From: Bremia lactucae
Lineage: Eukaryota > Oomycota > Peronosporomycetes > Peronosporales > Peronosporaceae
DNA length: 40,819 nt
Assembly: GCF_004359215.1 (NCBI RefSeq)
Contig: NC_090623.1
Location: forward strand, 345,079 to 385,897
Reading direction: 5' to 3'
Under the pieces are notes generated by a model. The model saw nothing but the letters and a program-made list of their open reading frames with translations, did not search any database and had not been told where the DNA came from. Positions 10,266 to 20,885 of this stretch are shown in pieces (position 1 is the first letter of the stretch; each line of letters opens with the position of its first letter). A program made the position numbers and the translations under genes.

Positions 10266-12447
10266 ATGGTGTTCGGGACCAATATTTGGCGCGCGGCGTC
10301 GCTATTTCTACTGCTTCGCAGCAGTCAATTGCACGCACAAGAGTGCACAGCACTCACAAATAACGTGCTTACGTCTGCAGGATGCCCCACGCGGTGCAAC
10401 GACAACCCGTGTGTGCTGTACTCGCCTTCTCAAAACAATACCTGCATTGAGTTGGGTGCCAGTGGCCCCTGTTACAGCGAGAACGACTTTGCACTCCCTG
10501 GAGCCTCGGCAACGTGTAATATAACGTATCAATGTCTGGACTCCATTCTATGGGACGGAAACCAATGGCTTCTGGCGCTTGGGGCCAACACTGCCACGGA
10601 TTCCAAGACAATGGCGTACGTGACGCAGATCACCGAGCTGACGTACAGCAGCGCAACGCTATCCGTGTACGCCGACGACTACTAGTTTTCTTGATCGTGC
10701 AGTCTTGCTGACGTTACTTTGTTTTTAATTATTTTTGTTTGCTAGTCAACTTCAGGGCGCCCCGACAGGATCGGCGAACAAGTCGATACTGAAAGAAATT
10801 ATGCTTGACCAGACCTTTTTTGATACGCCCCCACCTGTCGCAAGTATGTTTCTACTTGACGTGAACTTGCGGAATATTATCAACACGGTGACACTCGCAA
10901 CGACGTACGCAACGTTCTACTTGACGAATGTCAATTTGGAAGCCGTTCCCGAGCAATTGGGGTCGTTCACGGCTCTTATGAAGCTCGATTTGTCCAGTAA
11001 TTATATTCAAGAGCTTCCACCAAACACGAGCAGTGTTTGGACGGGTCTTAATACCGTTGCCGACCTCAATTTGGCTGCAAATGAGCTCACCGACTTCCCC
11101 GTCGTTTTAACGAAGCTTCAAAGTCTAAATTTGACTGGAAATCGGTATACGACCATTCCGGAGAATGTGTATACCATGGCCGAATCCGGTGTGCTGCGGT
11201 TCCTTTTTATGAATAGTTGCAACTTAACCAACCTCGAGGTCTCGCCCGCGCAACAAGTGCTTTTAGAAAACTTGGCAACATTTAGTGCCGACGTGGCCAT
11301 CACGGGCTGTCGAGACGGTCTCTCGGTTGTGACGTTATCAAACTCGAATGTCCAGGTTTGTACCGTGTCGACGGCGTCTACGAATGGCGGAGGAGGAAGC
11401 GGCAGTACTGTTGCCATTGTACTCGGTGTCGTTGGTGCGTTGCTTGTGCTCGCGGTGCTTGGTTTTCTCTGGTACCGCAGGACCTACGGAAGCCACTCGG
11501 GTTCGAGCAAAGGCGGCTCGACTATCTTTGGGACTGACATGGGGTCGAGTCTCACAGGAGGTGATACGATGTTTGGATCGTCGATTTGGGACGACCCCGA
11601 CCTGTTGGCGGCGCGAATTGAGCATCGCGATATTGAAGCCATTAAGATGCTCTCTCGTGGTGGCTTTGGGGAAGTTTGGTTGGGTCTTTACATGAATGAA
11701 AACGTGGCAATCAAACGACTTTTGAATGACAAGAAATCCATGCAAGATGCTTTGGCGTTTGCGACGGAAATCAAGACCATGGCACGTCTTGATCATCCAA
11801 AGATTGTGCACTTTATTGGTGTTTCGTGGACGAATGCATTGACGATCCAAGCCGTGACGGAATTCATGGATTGTGGCGACCTCAAGTCGCTCTTGGACTC
11901 GAGTCGCGCCAATTCGTTAACGTGGGCCAATCTCAAGTGTCAAATCGCCATTGACGTCGCGGATGCGCTCGTGTACCTCCATACGCTAAACCCAAAGCTC
12001 ATTCACCGGGACATGAAGTCGCGGAATATTCTAATTGATGCCCAAAGTGGCGCAAAACTCAGTGACTTTGGCATCTCGCGGAATCGGAGCTTTGACGAAA
12101 CCATGACAGCAGGTGTAGGTACGGCGCGTTGGATTGCTCCTGAGGTCATTCTTGGCGGTCACTACACGGAGTTTGCGGATATTTACTCGTTTGGTGTCGT
12201 TCTATCGGAGCTCGATACGTGTAAAGCGCCGTTTTACGATGCTACCAATACAAACGGCGGTAAAATGCAGGATGTGACCATCTTGCAGCTCGTGTCAGCC
12301 GGAAAACTCCAGCCAAGCTTTCGGGACTCGTGCCCACCTTCGATTGTGAAGCTCGCGCGCGCGTGTCTGTCCTTTGATCCGGCCCAACGTCCGAGCGCGA
12401 TACATATTTCATACGAATTGCGCAAGGTTATGAAAGATGAGCTGTAG
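10266..12447 (+). CDS. LRR receptor-like protein kinase of the TKL group
   Basis: The model joins 10266-10666 and 10746-12447 and gives 700 residues. The 79-bp intron starts GTACGC, has a CTGAC branch-like site and ends TTTGCTAG; the phase matches exactly and removes the in-frame TAG at 10681. The start is the ATG at 10266 because it opens directly into a signal peptide (residues 1 to about 24). A cysteine-rich ectodomain follows (25-133), then leucine-rich repeats at about 190-275 with LDLSSN and LNLAAN units. A single membrane helix spans about 355-377. The cytoplasmic kinase domain has RGGFGEVW at 438-445, VAIK with Lys457, HRDMKSRN with Asp556, DFG at 574-576 and APE at 598-600. All catalytic residues are present, so it should be an active Ser/Thr (TKL) kinase that senses an extracellular signal at the plasma membrane. 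The ligand is unknown. No operon-like partner is seen; the downstream neighbour is repeat DNA. Confidence 0.92.
10667..10745 (+). other. Intron of the receptor kinase
   Basis: GTACGC donor and GCTAG acceptor, with a CTGAC branch-like site near 10708. Splicing restores a continuous frame. The other nearby acceptor (after 10755) breaks the frame. Confidence 0.8.
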
Positions 12448-12845
12448 ATTTGCAGTGCACATCAAGCAATCATTTTGTCTCCTTTTAGCATAATTCTCGA
12501 AATTATCTGTTACATTTATTTCTTAAGAAAAGTCGATAGTAAATTTTTCTTTGGTCAAAAGAATTAAACATTTATGGCCTTTTAAAATGGAACCGGTATC
12601 ACCAAACTATATACTAAGTAACGGGTTGTCCGCTACATAAAGTATGATTTTCTATAAGTGGAATAATAAATATTATTTCCTATGAAAGGAAATAAATCAA
12701 AAGTTCAAAATTCATATCTTTATTAGTATTTACTCTATAGTTTTAATATTAACAAATTTAGTAATATTGACGCAATCAGACGTTAGCTCTATTGATTGGT
12801 TGATTTGAGTTTAAATTAACCCCGCCAATCGTTTCAAGACGCGAT
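12448..12845. other. Downstream flank of the receptor kinase
   Basis: Very AT-rich with no coding signal. No LTR boundary is visible before the repeat at 12846. Confidence 0.4.
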
Positions 12846-13260
12846 TAGGCGTTGTGCAAGGAGGCGCATTGCACTGATAAATATTGATATATTCGAGTCA
12901 GTAGATAGAAGATCGTAATGAAAGAAACCTAACATATTAATACAGTTTACTTCTTCTTATTTCAAATCATTAGAACTACTTAGCTACCTGTAATCTTCCT
13001 CTGCACGTCGTGTACGTGAAGTAATCGAGCCACCCCACCTTCACAGCAATTAGTGTAAATTAACTAGTATGGTTGTCAGTACTAGCAAAGGTGTCCCGTT
13101 ACCTACTAAGCCTTCTTGGTATTCTTAGTGCTTAGACTTAAGATCTTACTTTCTCCGTCGTATACGTGAAGAAAGCGGAAGCAATCACCTTCGCTGTAAT
13201 CAGTGCTGGTTGGCTAGCACTGAAGCAGTACAAGCAAAAGGTGCCCTTTACACCTGGTTT
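12846..13260 (+). repeat. Partial LTR of the 36.5-kb family with an internal tandem duplication
   Basis: 12846-13110 aligns with 1545-1800 and with the reverse complement of about 36570-36860 (CAAGGAGGCGC, GTAGATAGAAGATCG, GAGCCACCCCACCT). The last about 105 bp (13002-13110) are repeated, diverged, at 13150-13256: both contain a CGTATACGTGAAG-like block, a CACCTTC block and a CAAAGGTG-like block. Confidence 0.55.
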
Positions 13261-13373
13261 TCCTTTTTTCGACTCTTCGTCTTCTTATTCATTTGCATGC
13301 ATCCACATTGGCTCACTTCTTCTTGAGCGCTCCACTTCAGGCCGAAACATCAATTGATCTTCCTGTTGCCCCC

Positions 13374-13562
13374 TTAAGGCTGTTGTCGGTACACTTTTAA
13401 TTCCATACTATCTTCAGCAGGGCGGTCTTGGAGCAGCAACTGTGTTAGAAAGACGCTTGGCTTACGATTCACATTGTCCGTTTCGACGTCTGCGACTGAG
13501 TCTTTGACAGCTTCCATTGGCTCGTCCACATCGGGCTGTTGAATCATGTGCTGCTGAACATT
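13374..13562 (-). CDS. C-terminal coding fragment, runs into N gap
   Basis: An open minus-strand frame comes out of the gap and ends at a stop at 13374. It gives about 62 residues, acidic at first (EAVKDSVADVETDN) and ending VYRQQP. The composition is protein-like, but I recognise no domain. It may be the 3' end of the broken host gene seen at 14452, 15087-15486 and 23192-23390, all on the same strand. That link crosses an unknown gap and is inference. Confidence 0.35.
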   Translation of the reverse strand, partial: NVQQHMIQQPDVDEPMEAVKDSVADVETDNVNRKPSVFLTQLLLQDRPAEDSMELKVYRQQP

Positions 13563-14451
13563 NNNNNNNNNNNNNNNNNNNNNNNNNNNNNNNNNNNNNN
13601 NNNNNNNNNNNNNNNNNNNNNNNNNNNNNNNNNNNNNNNNNNNNNNNNNNNNNNNNNNNNNNNNNNNNNNNNNNNNNNNNNNNNNNNNNNNNNNNNNNNN
13701 NNNNNNNNNNNNNNNNNNNNNNNNNNNNNNNNNNNNNNNNNNNNNNNNNNNNNNNNNNNNNNNNNNNNNNNNNNNNNNNNNNNNNNNNNNNNNNNNNNNN
13801 NNNNNNNNNNNNNNNNNNNNNNNNNNNNNNNNNNNNNNNNNNNNNNNNNNNNNNNNNNNNNNNNNNNNNNNNNNNNNNNNNNNNNNNNNNNNNNNNNNNN
13901 NNNNNNNNNNNNNNNNNNNNNNNNNNNNNNNNNNNNNNNNNNNNNNNNNNNNNNNNNNNNNNNNNNNNNNNNNNNNNNNNNNNNNNNNNNNNNNNNNNNN
14001 NNNNNNNNNNNNNNNNNNNNNNNNNNNNNNNNNNNNNNNNNNNNNNNNNNNNNNNNNNNNNNNNNNNNNNNNNNNNNNNNNNNNNNNNNNNNNNNNNNNN
14101 NNNNNNNNNNNNNNNNNNNNNNNNNNNNNNNNNNNNNNNNNNNNNNNNNNNNNNNNNNNNNNNNNNNNNNNNNNNNNNNNNNNNNNNNNNNNNNNNNNNN
14201 NNNNNNNNNNNNNNNNNNNNNNNNNNNNNNNNNNNNNNNNNNNNNNNNNNNNNNNNNNNNNNNNNNNNNNNNNNNNNNNNNNNNNNNNNNNNNNNNNNNN
14301 NNNNNNNNNNNNNNNNNNNNNNNNNNNNNNNNNNNNNNNNNNNNNNNNNNNNNNNNNNNNNNNNNNNNNNNNNNNNNNNNNNNNNNNNNNNNNNNNNNNN
14401 NNNNNNNNNNNNNNNNNNNNNNNNNNNNNNNNNNNNNNNNNNNNNNNNNNN
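13563..14451. other. Assembly gap (889 N)
   Basis: Run of N. Frames spanning it are meaningless. Confidence 0.99.
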
Positions 14452-14540
14452 TCTATGATTTGTTGAGTACTTGCGTCGATAATTTTCGCTAAAGCATCAT
14501 GCAATAAGGCGCTAGTATTTGATTTTATGTCGCTTAGCAG
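14452..14540 (-). CDS. Possible internal exon, runs into N gap
   Basis: On the minus strand a CATACAG acceptor with a CTAAC branch-like site upstream is followed by an open frame (LLSDIKSNTSALLHDALAKI) that enters the gap. It is probably an exon of the same unidentified minus-strand gene as the neighbouring pieces. No domain is recognised. Confidence 0.3.
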
Positions 14541-15086
14541 CTGTATGTTAGATCAAAGGTTGTGAACAAATAGTATTGCCAACAGCGAAGTGCTCAAAAA
14601 CTCTGCATCCGCCATATGTGTGCCAACTTTTTCAAAAAATTGGTCTCAGGCAGCAAGAAAGTGTTGAAGGTCTACAGACATAAACGGAATGCCAGAATCT
14701 GGAGGAAACACTTCATTTTAATGATATTCATTGGCCGTTTGCATTATTCCCAGAACTTTTGCAAGACAACTCAGAACATGAATGTTGCTGGCCAGACTTT
14801 TAGTCGCATACCTTTCGTTCAGCACACAAGTGGAGACGCTCAACGCTTACCATTGTTTTTTCTCTTCATCATCGTCTTTTGATGATTCATACAAGTCATT
14901 GTTTTAGAAAATCGAAACAATGTTTCATTTTATTTCTCGCGGCAAACAGTGACTTCATTTCGTTACTTGTCTCCTGAATGATTGGAAAGCTAGTTTAGCC
15001 TACGAATTTTTTTACCAAACGAGTAAGATTCTCATGCGTTGAGTCATTGCCACATTTTCAGTCGTCTCCTCCAGCTCTATACAAAA
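14541..15086 (-). other. Probable intron/exon remnants of the broken minus-strand gene
   Basis: Short minus-strand open blocks are present (for example LEETTENVAMTQRM near 15030-15070 and ETSNEMKSLFAARNKMKH near 14940-14980), but I could not join them with consistent splice phases. Exon calls here are not reliable. Confidence 0.25.
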
Positions 15087-15486
15087 CTAAACGTCTCGTG
15101 AATCATGAAGAACGAACCGCGTGAGAATTTCTGCATCCACCATTCGCAAGATGGGGTCGCTTTCCGAACTTCTGTAAAATCAATCTAGAAAGGTTGTTCG
15201 CTATGAAGAATCATGTTTGCCACACGAGGATATCAAGAAGATATATTGGTACCGATTTCAGTCTACTTCGCTTTCTGGACTTTGGGAACGACAGTCGCAA
15301 GGCTCTTGATAAACCAAAAGTAGTATCCATCATAGAGAGAAATAGCAATTCCTGATGCCTCGGGGTAAATATTCTGCATATATCGAAACGATCGACCAAA
15401 TGTTGCAGGAGTTAGGAAGAGCTTGCTTTCATATAGAATACACAGTCAAACAAATCTTCCTCTGTTACGCCAAATCGAAACGTGTG
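15087..15486 (-). pseudogene. Host-gene exons immediately right of the LTR-element insertion (3' part)
   Basis: Three minus-strand exons fit with matching phases. 15486-15442 ends at a GTATTC donor. After a 68-bp intron with a CCTAAC branch site, 15373-15267 reads NIYPEASGIAISLYDGYYFW and ends at a GTAGAC donor. After a 95-bp intron ending TTTACAG, 15171-15087 reads SSESDPILRMVDAEIL and stops at TAG. The first exon continues the frame of 23192-23282 across the retrotransposon. The protein family is not recognised. Confidence 0.55.
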
Positions 15487-15491
15487 ATTCC

Positions 15492-15937
15492 TGTAGCGAA
15501 GCTACCTCGCTCCTAAAGTCAGGAAGACTTTCAGACTCAGAGAGTCACTTAGTTCTATTGAACGATTAACAACTCACGGAGTCGTACAAGCTATTAAAGG
15601 AATTCAAGTTCAAGGGAGTCAGAGGTTCGTAGAACCAAGTGGCAAGTAGTGCCGAATATGGTTATACGTTAGAAAGGCTTCTATCTCTTACATATCAATA
15701 CGCAAGCCTTAAGAGGGAACTGCACTTTATTTAATTATTTGAATCTAAAAACCCTACCCTAGCTAGTAAAAAATAAATTTTGGCCGCCAGATTTATATCT
15801 GGCGGCGACCACATTTGTTACCGATATAAAATGGGATTTAAGTAACTAACTATTTAAAAATTAGATAAAAGGGTATTTAACCCATAAAGTAAATGTACCA
15901 CAGCAACGGTTCTCCAACCGATGTGTGCCCCATTACA
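15492..15937 (-). repeat. 3' LTR of the 7.7-kb element
   Basis: 446 bp running TG to CA on the plus strand, colinear with the LTR at 22637-23191 apart from small differences and a 71-bp insertion in the latter. The purine-rich tract just inside (on the minus strand) identifies this as the 3' LTR. Confidence 0.9.
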
Positions 15938-15949
15938 CCCTCCCCCATC
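15938..15949 (-). other. Polypurine tract
   Basis: The minus strand reads GATGGGGGAGGG directly before the TGTAATGGGG start of the 3' LTR. This is the expected plus-strand priming site and fixes the element's sense strand as minus. Confidence 0.8.
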
Positions 15950-16049
15950 AGACTGTTGACACCGAGTGACAACATTCGCTTCATTTCCTCTTTGAGAATG
16001 GAACCTAAACAGCTAACCATTTGATTGTGTTATTCGTTCCTTTGTGGTA

Positions 16050-17379
16050 ATGACAATCAAGCGTGAGTCACAGACTCTGAGCACCTTCCTCGACGATGAG
16101 GGAATGGTGGACTTCGAAAGTCACTCTCAATCGGAGAAAGAGGAAAAAGAGCGGCGTTTGCTCACGCCTACTTCTCCGGATTAACGTCGGCGAGCCCCGA
16201 ATCCGTTCCCAGAACGTGGTGCCGCTGATGTCTTAACTGCATCGAGCAGGACACGGGACCCTGAGTCCAACATCATTACGAATCCGCTCGATAAAGAGCA
16301 AGAGCAGATAATCCTCATAGAGGAAAGAGCTCGTCGTCGAGCTGCCGAGATAGCGAAAGTAAGGCTCATAGTGAATATAGATCCACTCCGCTTAGTACGG
16401 ACGAGCGTCTCAAAGAGATAGCGGGTCATAGCTTGGCCATCTGAATCTCTGGTGACCCGGCAAGGACGCCGGAGGAGATCGCTACCCGCGACGCTCTTCA
16501 TGAGCAATACCTTACGCCGAAGGAAATGACGCGGAGCCAGGATATGACGCGTTTACGTGATCAAGCCCGTGGGGCTTCGGTGACCTCCATGAGGAAAATT
16601 CCGATCGTTTTGTTTTCGAACGAAACAAGGAGTGAAAACGAAGTCTCATTTGAGAACTGGGTTCACCGGGCCCGCAAACTCCGTAATATCTGGAATATCA
16701 GAAGGTCTGCGGATAGAGGTGATGTTCATTTGGAACGGAAGCTACGCTTCGACTTCGCTAGCTTAATGTCAAAGGCCAGTTACGTTCGGTGTAAATGCCA
16801 CAAAACGAAGAAAGGCCTAGCCGATATTTCAGTGCTTCGTTTGACCGTACAACCAAGAATCGAAGCCGCACTGAGGCTTTAGATCCACCCAATCTCACGT
16901 TAAGTGGTGGGAAGCGTCGTTTGACGCGAGTTGACCCTGAGCTTGGCGCTCAAAAACGTCAACGGCTTACGGGCAATCTTGCCGAAGAGGTACCTCGAAC
17001 TCCCAAGAGTTTTCAGAAGAGGGGTACCCTAGCCACTTCACCAGATACTGGTATTGACCCTCACGACGACGTCGCTCTAAAAGTTTCCCCACATGAAACT
17101 GAAGGTCCCCCACGCATCAAGCAGCGCGGGAGGGGGCCGAATCTCGGCGGAAGCATTTGATGCTCTACGGCACTAGGTTCAACTTCTTCGTGAGGTCTTG
17201 CTTGGGTTGAGAGCTCTTTTGAGGCGGTTCGGGACCGTCTTTCGACGCTGGAGTGGCAGCAGCCTCGTTTAGAGGGCCAGTTGGATATCCTGGTGAGGAT
17301 GCAACAAACTGCGGCACGACCGCCTGTCTCGGCGAAAGCGCCTTTAAGTCCACGTGGGAAGGGTCCCGATATGGCTTAA
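16050..17379 (+). pseudogene. Antisense ORF between 3' LTR and pol (ambisense gene candidate)
   Basis: Starting at the ATG at 16050, plus-strand frames follow one another to the TAA at 17377-17379, interrupted by a TAA at 16182, a TGA near 16437 and about three frameshifts. The protein is highly charged: DFESHSQSEKEEKERR near the start, LDKEQEQIILIEERARRRAA around 16300, and a basic WVHRARKLRNIWNIRR stretch near 16650. It ends with a heptad-like RDRLSTLEWQQPRLEGQLD segment and GKGPDMA. From about 16050 to 16960 no pol sequence lies opposite. From 16967 to 17379 it overlaps the chromodomain and integrase C-terminus head to head. I recognise no known family. A Gag-like or regulatory role is possible but unproven. 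Confidence 0.55.
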
Positions 17380-17400
17380 GCAAGCCAACGTAAAACACTT
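16967..17400 (-). pseudogene. Integrase C-terminus and chromodomain
   Basis: The minus strand reads FYVGLLKPYRDP near 17395, the usual integrase C-terminal strand, then a proline-rich linker ending at a stop at 17165. In another frame, 17094-16970 encodes a chromodomain (LLERRRREGQYQYLVKWLGY, then NSWEFEVPL) followed by TAA at 16967-16969. One frameshift separates the two. Chromodomains steer Ty3/gypsy integration toward modified chromatin. Confidence 0.8.
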
Positions 17401-18640
17401 TGTACGCAGCTTGCTGGGAAGGTTTAGCGTATAAGCTAGGCCCTTCTTGGCCACGACCGTAAATGGTCCAATAAAGCGCGGGCGCACTTTGGTCTTGAAG
17501 ACCGCGGAAACTAAGTTGGTTGGTAGGTTTTAGCGTTTAGTAAAACTCGGTCTCCGACCATTCAAGAACTAATACAGCTTCTGCCTTTGGCATCTGCTTG
17601 TTCTTTTATTTGTCGTGGCTATCAGCCATCGTATCTCTTACATGTCTTAAGACACTAAAACGCGTCGCGAGAAACTCGTTTACTTGTTCCCGAACGGTAA
17701 CAGGGCTGATATCAGCAAGCCTATCGGCCAATTCTCCCCCACCAAGCCCTGAACCACGCAGTGGTATCGTTATTGGAACGCGCGGGTGGGTAAGACCGTT
17801 TACATAGAACGGAGTATAGCCTGCAGAGGCATGAACAGCGTTATTTAATACAAACTCCACTACTGGGAGCATTGAGCTCCAGCGCTTTGGTGTCTGAGCA
17901 CACACGCTGCGTAAAACGTCTTCAATGACGCGATTTACATGTTCAGTTTGACCATCGGTCTGCCGATGGTCCGCAGTGAGCATATCCAATCTGGTGCCAA
18001 GCTCGGAAAATTGATTTCCAGAATTTATCCGTAAAACGGGGATCCCGATCAGAGACAATTGCCACGGGCAAACCATGTTGTCGAAACACGCGATCGATGA
18101 ACAGCTTTGCTGTACCCTCTCCATCAATGGAATCCAGCACGGCCGCTAAGTGAGCCATTTTGCTCAAACGGTCAACAAAGACTACTATACCGGAGTTACC
18201 GGCTGAATATTTCGGTAGCCCAAAACCAAAATCCATACTAATGGACTCCCAGCATCCTATGGATGGGTAAACTCGCCAGTGGCGCAGCAGCATGTGCCGA
18301 GGGTTTAACCCGTTGGCACGTTTCCCATTTGCGAACATATGTGCTGACCCATTTATAAAGTTCGGGCCACCAATAATTCTGGCTTATAGAGCCGTAGGTT
18401 TTTTCTCTACCGAGATGACCAACAAGGACAGTATCGTGTGCCTCCTAGAGGATCCGGTACTTCAAATCCTCATCATGAGGAACAACGACACGCTAAGGGT
18501 CCGCGATATCTGTGCAATAAAGCAACAGGTTGTAATCGATAGAAAATCGATGTAACCTTGCACACAAACGTGCCACAATTTAATACCCGAATGTCAGTTC
18601 TTTAAAGCTCGCAGCAGAGCTACACACTGTTCATCCTTGG
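17401..18640 (-). pseudogene. Integrase core
   Basis: Minus-strand frames carry the zinc-binding region near 18340-18440, then SMDFGFGLP (about 18240), SDRDPRF (about 18045) and HRQTDGQTEHVNRVIEDVLR (about 17970-17900), which supply the D, D and E of the catalytic triad. The YTPFYVNG block follows. A one-base shift near 18000 and further shifts around 17600 break the frame. The enzyme inserts element cDNA into the genome; this copy cannot make it. Confidence 0.85.
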
Positions 18641-20510
18641 CGTAAGCCGAACTGATTAATTAAGGAATAGGAGACGAGATAGTCGTTAAATGAGAAAGCT
18701 CATAATCCGGCCTGCTTTATAACGCATCGGTCAAAGCATTTTGCTTGCCGGGTTTATACTTCACCTCGAAGTTGCATTCCACACAAAAGGATAGCCATCG
18801 AGCCATTCTCTGTGAGAGATGAGCGACCTAGTCGCCGTGGGTAATGACGCGTGATATGTATAAATCACAAACGGCTTTGAGCCGAGCAGATGAACTCTGA
18901 ATTCGACGAGAGCATACTTCATAGCAAGTAACTCTTTGCCACGAACTGGGTAGTTCTTCTCCGCAGCTTTAAGCTGTCTAGACTTGAACGCAATAACACG
19001 TTCATGCCCCTAAACAGCTGTTCGTAACAGAGCACTGCCAATGGCAAAATCTGTTGCGTCACAGACGACACTGAAAGGCCGATTTGGGTTTGGCAGTGCC
19101 AGAATCGAAGCATGGATAAGACTATCCTTAACTGCTCGAAAAGCAATATTTTCGGTGCTAGTCCAGCACCATTCTGTATCCTTTCTAAAGAGATTAGAGA
19201 ATGGCCTAGCCATATCAACGTAATTTTCGCTATATTTGTGTAAATAATTGGCGAGACCCAACCACTTACTCAAATCCTTTTGGTTTTTAGGAACCGGCCA
19301 ACCTACTATGGTTTTACCTCAGCGGAATGAAGCATCCAAAAAAAGGAATTTCGTCTGCGCCAAAAATGCATGTAGATGCATTGGCATACAATTTGTTTGT
19401 GCGTATGCACTCGAGCACTGCTTGCAAATGGTCGAAATGGTATTCCATATCCGAACAACCCTGCTCCGTACGACTACGGACATAAATGTCATCGAAATAA
19501 GTCTGTGCATACCTCGATGAGGGCGAAACAGTTGCTTCACTAGACGATTAAATGTTGCCGGGGCGTTGGAAAACCCTTGTGGCATAACCAGCCACTCCCA
19601 TAACATGCCGCTTGGGGTGGTAACCGCTGTAAGCGGGATATCACTAGCTCGCATGAGCAATTGGTAGTAACCATCGACTATGTCCAATGCACTGTACATT
19701 GTACATCCCACCATATTTTTGTGAGAAACATCATTTCTAGGAATGGGGGTTTGTGCTGGTATAGTGGCAGCATTAAGCATATTATAAGCATGTGCAATGC
19801 GCTATTTGCCATTTGGCTTTTTGACACAAAATGTCGGTGTCGAATGAGGAGATTTGCTCTCTCGTACCATTCCAGCCTCGTGCTTGCCACGGAAGAAATC
19901 GTCAATGACGTCACACTGCTCCTTTGGTAAAGGCCATTGTCTTGTAACACATTATTTGATTCGCGGAACTAAGTTAATTTCATGACAAACACCTCTATCC
20001 GGAGGTAAAACAGATGGTGGGTTATTACATACCACATCTTGGAATTCCTTAATTAAGGAATAAAAGGGATCCGTAGGATCTTTAAATATCGATGGCCCAT
20101 TTCGCGCACTAATTGCAGCTTTTGTGTCATCCAGGACAGCTTAGTCTAGAAGTGACGATGAGTTTATCTTAACCATAGGTCGAATGACCACCATTTTAGA
20201 TAAGTTACCAGCTTTTAAGGCCCGACCGCACTCATCAATAGACATTTCGTCTAGTTCTAAAAGAGCATGTAACGAGGGGATTGCCGCAAGGCTAACTCCC
20301 CCCTCAATGTTACCGATTACGCCATTTACAAGCGTATGTACTTGCTCACTCGTATCACTTTGTGAGGGAATACACGCTTTGTGTCCATTCTGTCTTGGAG
20401 TGGAGACAATACGCCTATTAGAGGCCGGGACATTCACGTCCCCGGGTTTTCCAGCCTGTATTAGTTCTATACAAGACATGGTGTCTAATTTGACACCCGA
20501 CAAGGAGTTA
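18641..20510 (-). pseudogene. Reverse transcriptase and RNase H
   Basis: The RT block includes CVKKPNGK (about 19820), YSALDIVDGYYQ (about 19690), VMPQGFSNAPATFNRLVKQLFRPHRG (about 19600-19510) and the FDD active site near 19495 in a shifted frame. Connection and RNase H sequence follow: KWLGLANYLHKY at about 19265, FSVVCDATDFAIG at about 19080, and the HASLR region near 18850. At least two stops and several frameshifts are present. The same block occurs, diverged, at 28750-30600. Confidence 0.85.
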
Positions 20511-20586
20511 GGTAACTCAACTTCCTTATCTAGCGAACGTTCACGTGTCGCTTCACGTGCATTAGGAGAGTTTGACCCAAAATGCC

Positions 20587-20830
20587 CTGGCGAACCGCCA
20601 ACAGTGTCATTTTGACACTCAGTATGGTGCCACCTCGGCCGACCACACTCGGTGGACTTAGGCGTGCCACTTCACGTATCTCAGGAATATTGCACCCTTG
20701 AGGTTCTGGCGAACCGCCAACAGTGTCACTACTGACACTCAGTCTGATGCCACCTCGGCCGACCATACTTGGTGGACTCAGACGTGCCACTCCACGTATC
20801 TCAGGGATATTGCACCCTTAATGATTCGGC
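20587..20830 (-). repeat. 40-residue tandem repeat in the protease-RT linker
   Basis: Two units of about 120 bp (CTGGCGAACCGCCA starts at 20587 and 20706) plus a degenerate third. On the minus strand each unit reads ARLSPPSxVGRGG, LSV, then a GGSPEPQGCN-like segment. The homologous copy at 30716-30960 has the same repeat. Confidence 0.8.
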
Positions 20831-20885
20831 CTTAGGCCAACAGTGCTTTCAGCATTTAGCGAATCGTTACTATAACGAGCGTCAC

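Noticed and set aside
11338..11850. 170-codon minus-strand frame inside the kinase gene
   Set aside because: Antisense shadow of a well-supported conserved coding exon.
13374..14504. Long open frames of 313-376 codons on both strands
   Set aside because: Almost entirely N. Only the 62 codons at 13374-13562 and the stretch at 14452-14540 are real sequence.
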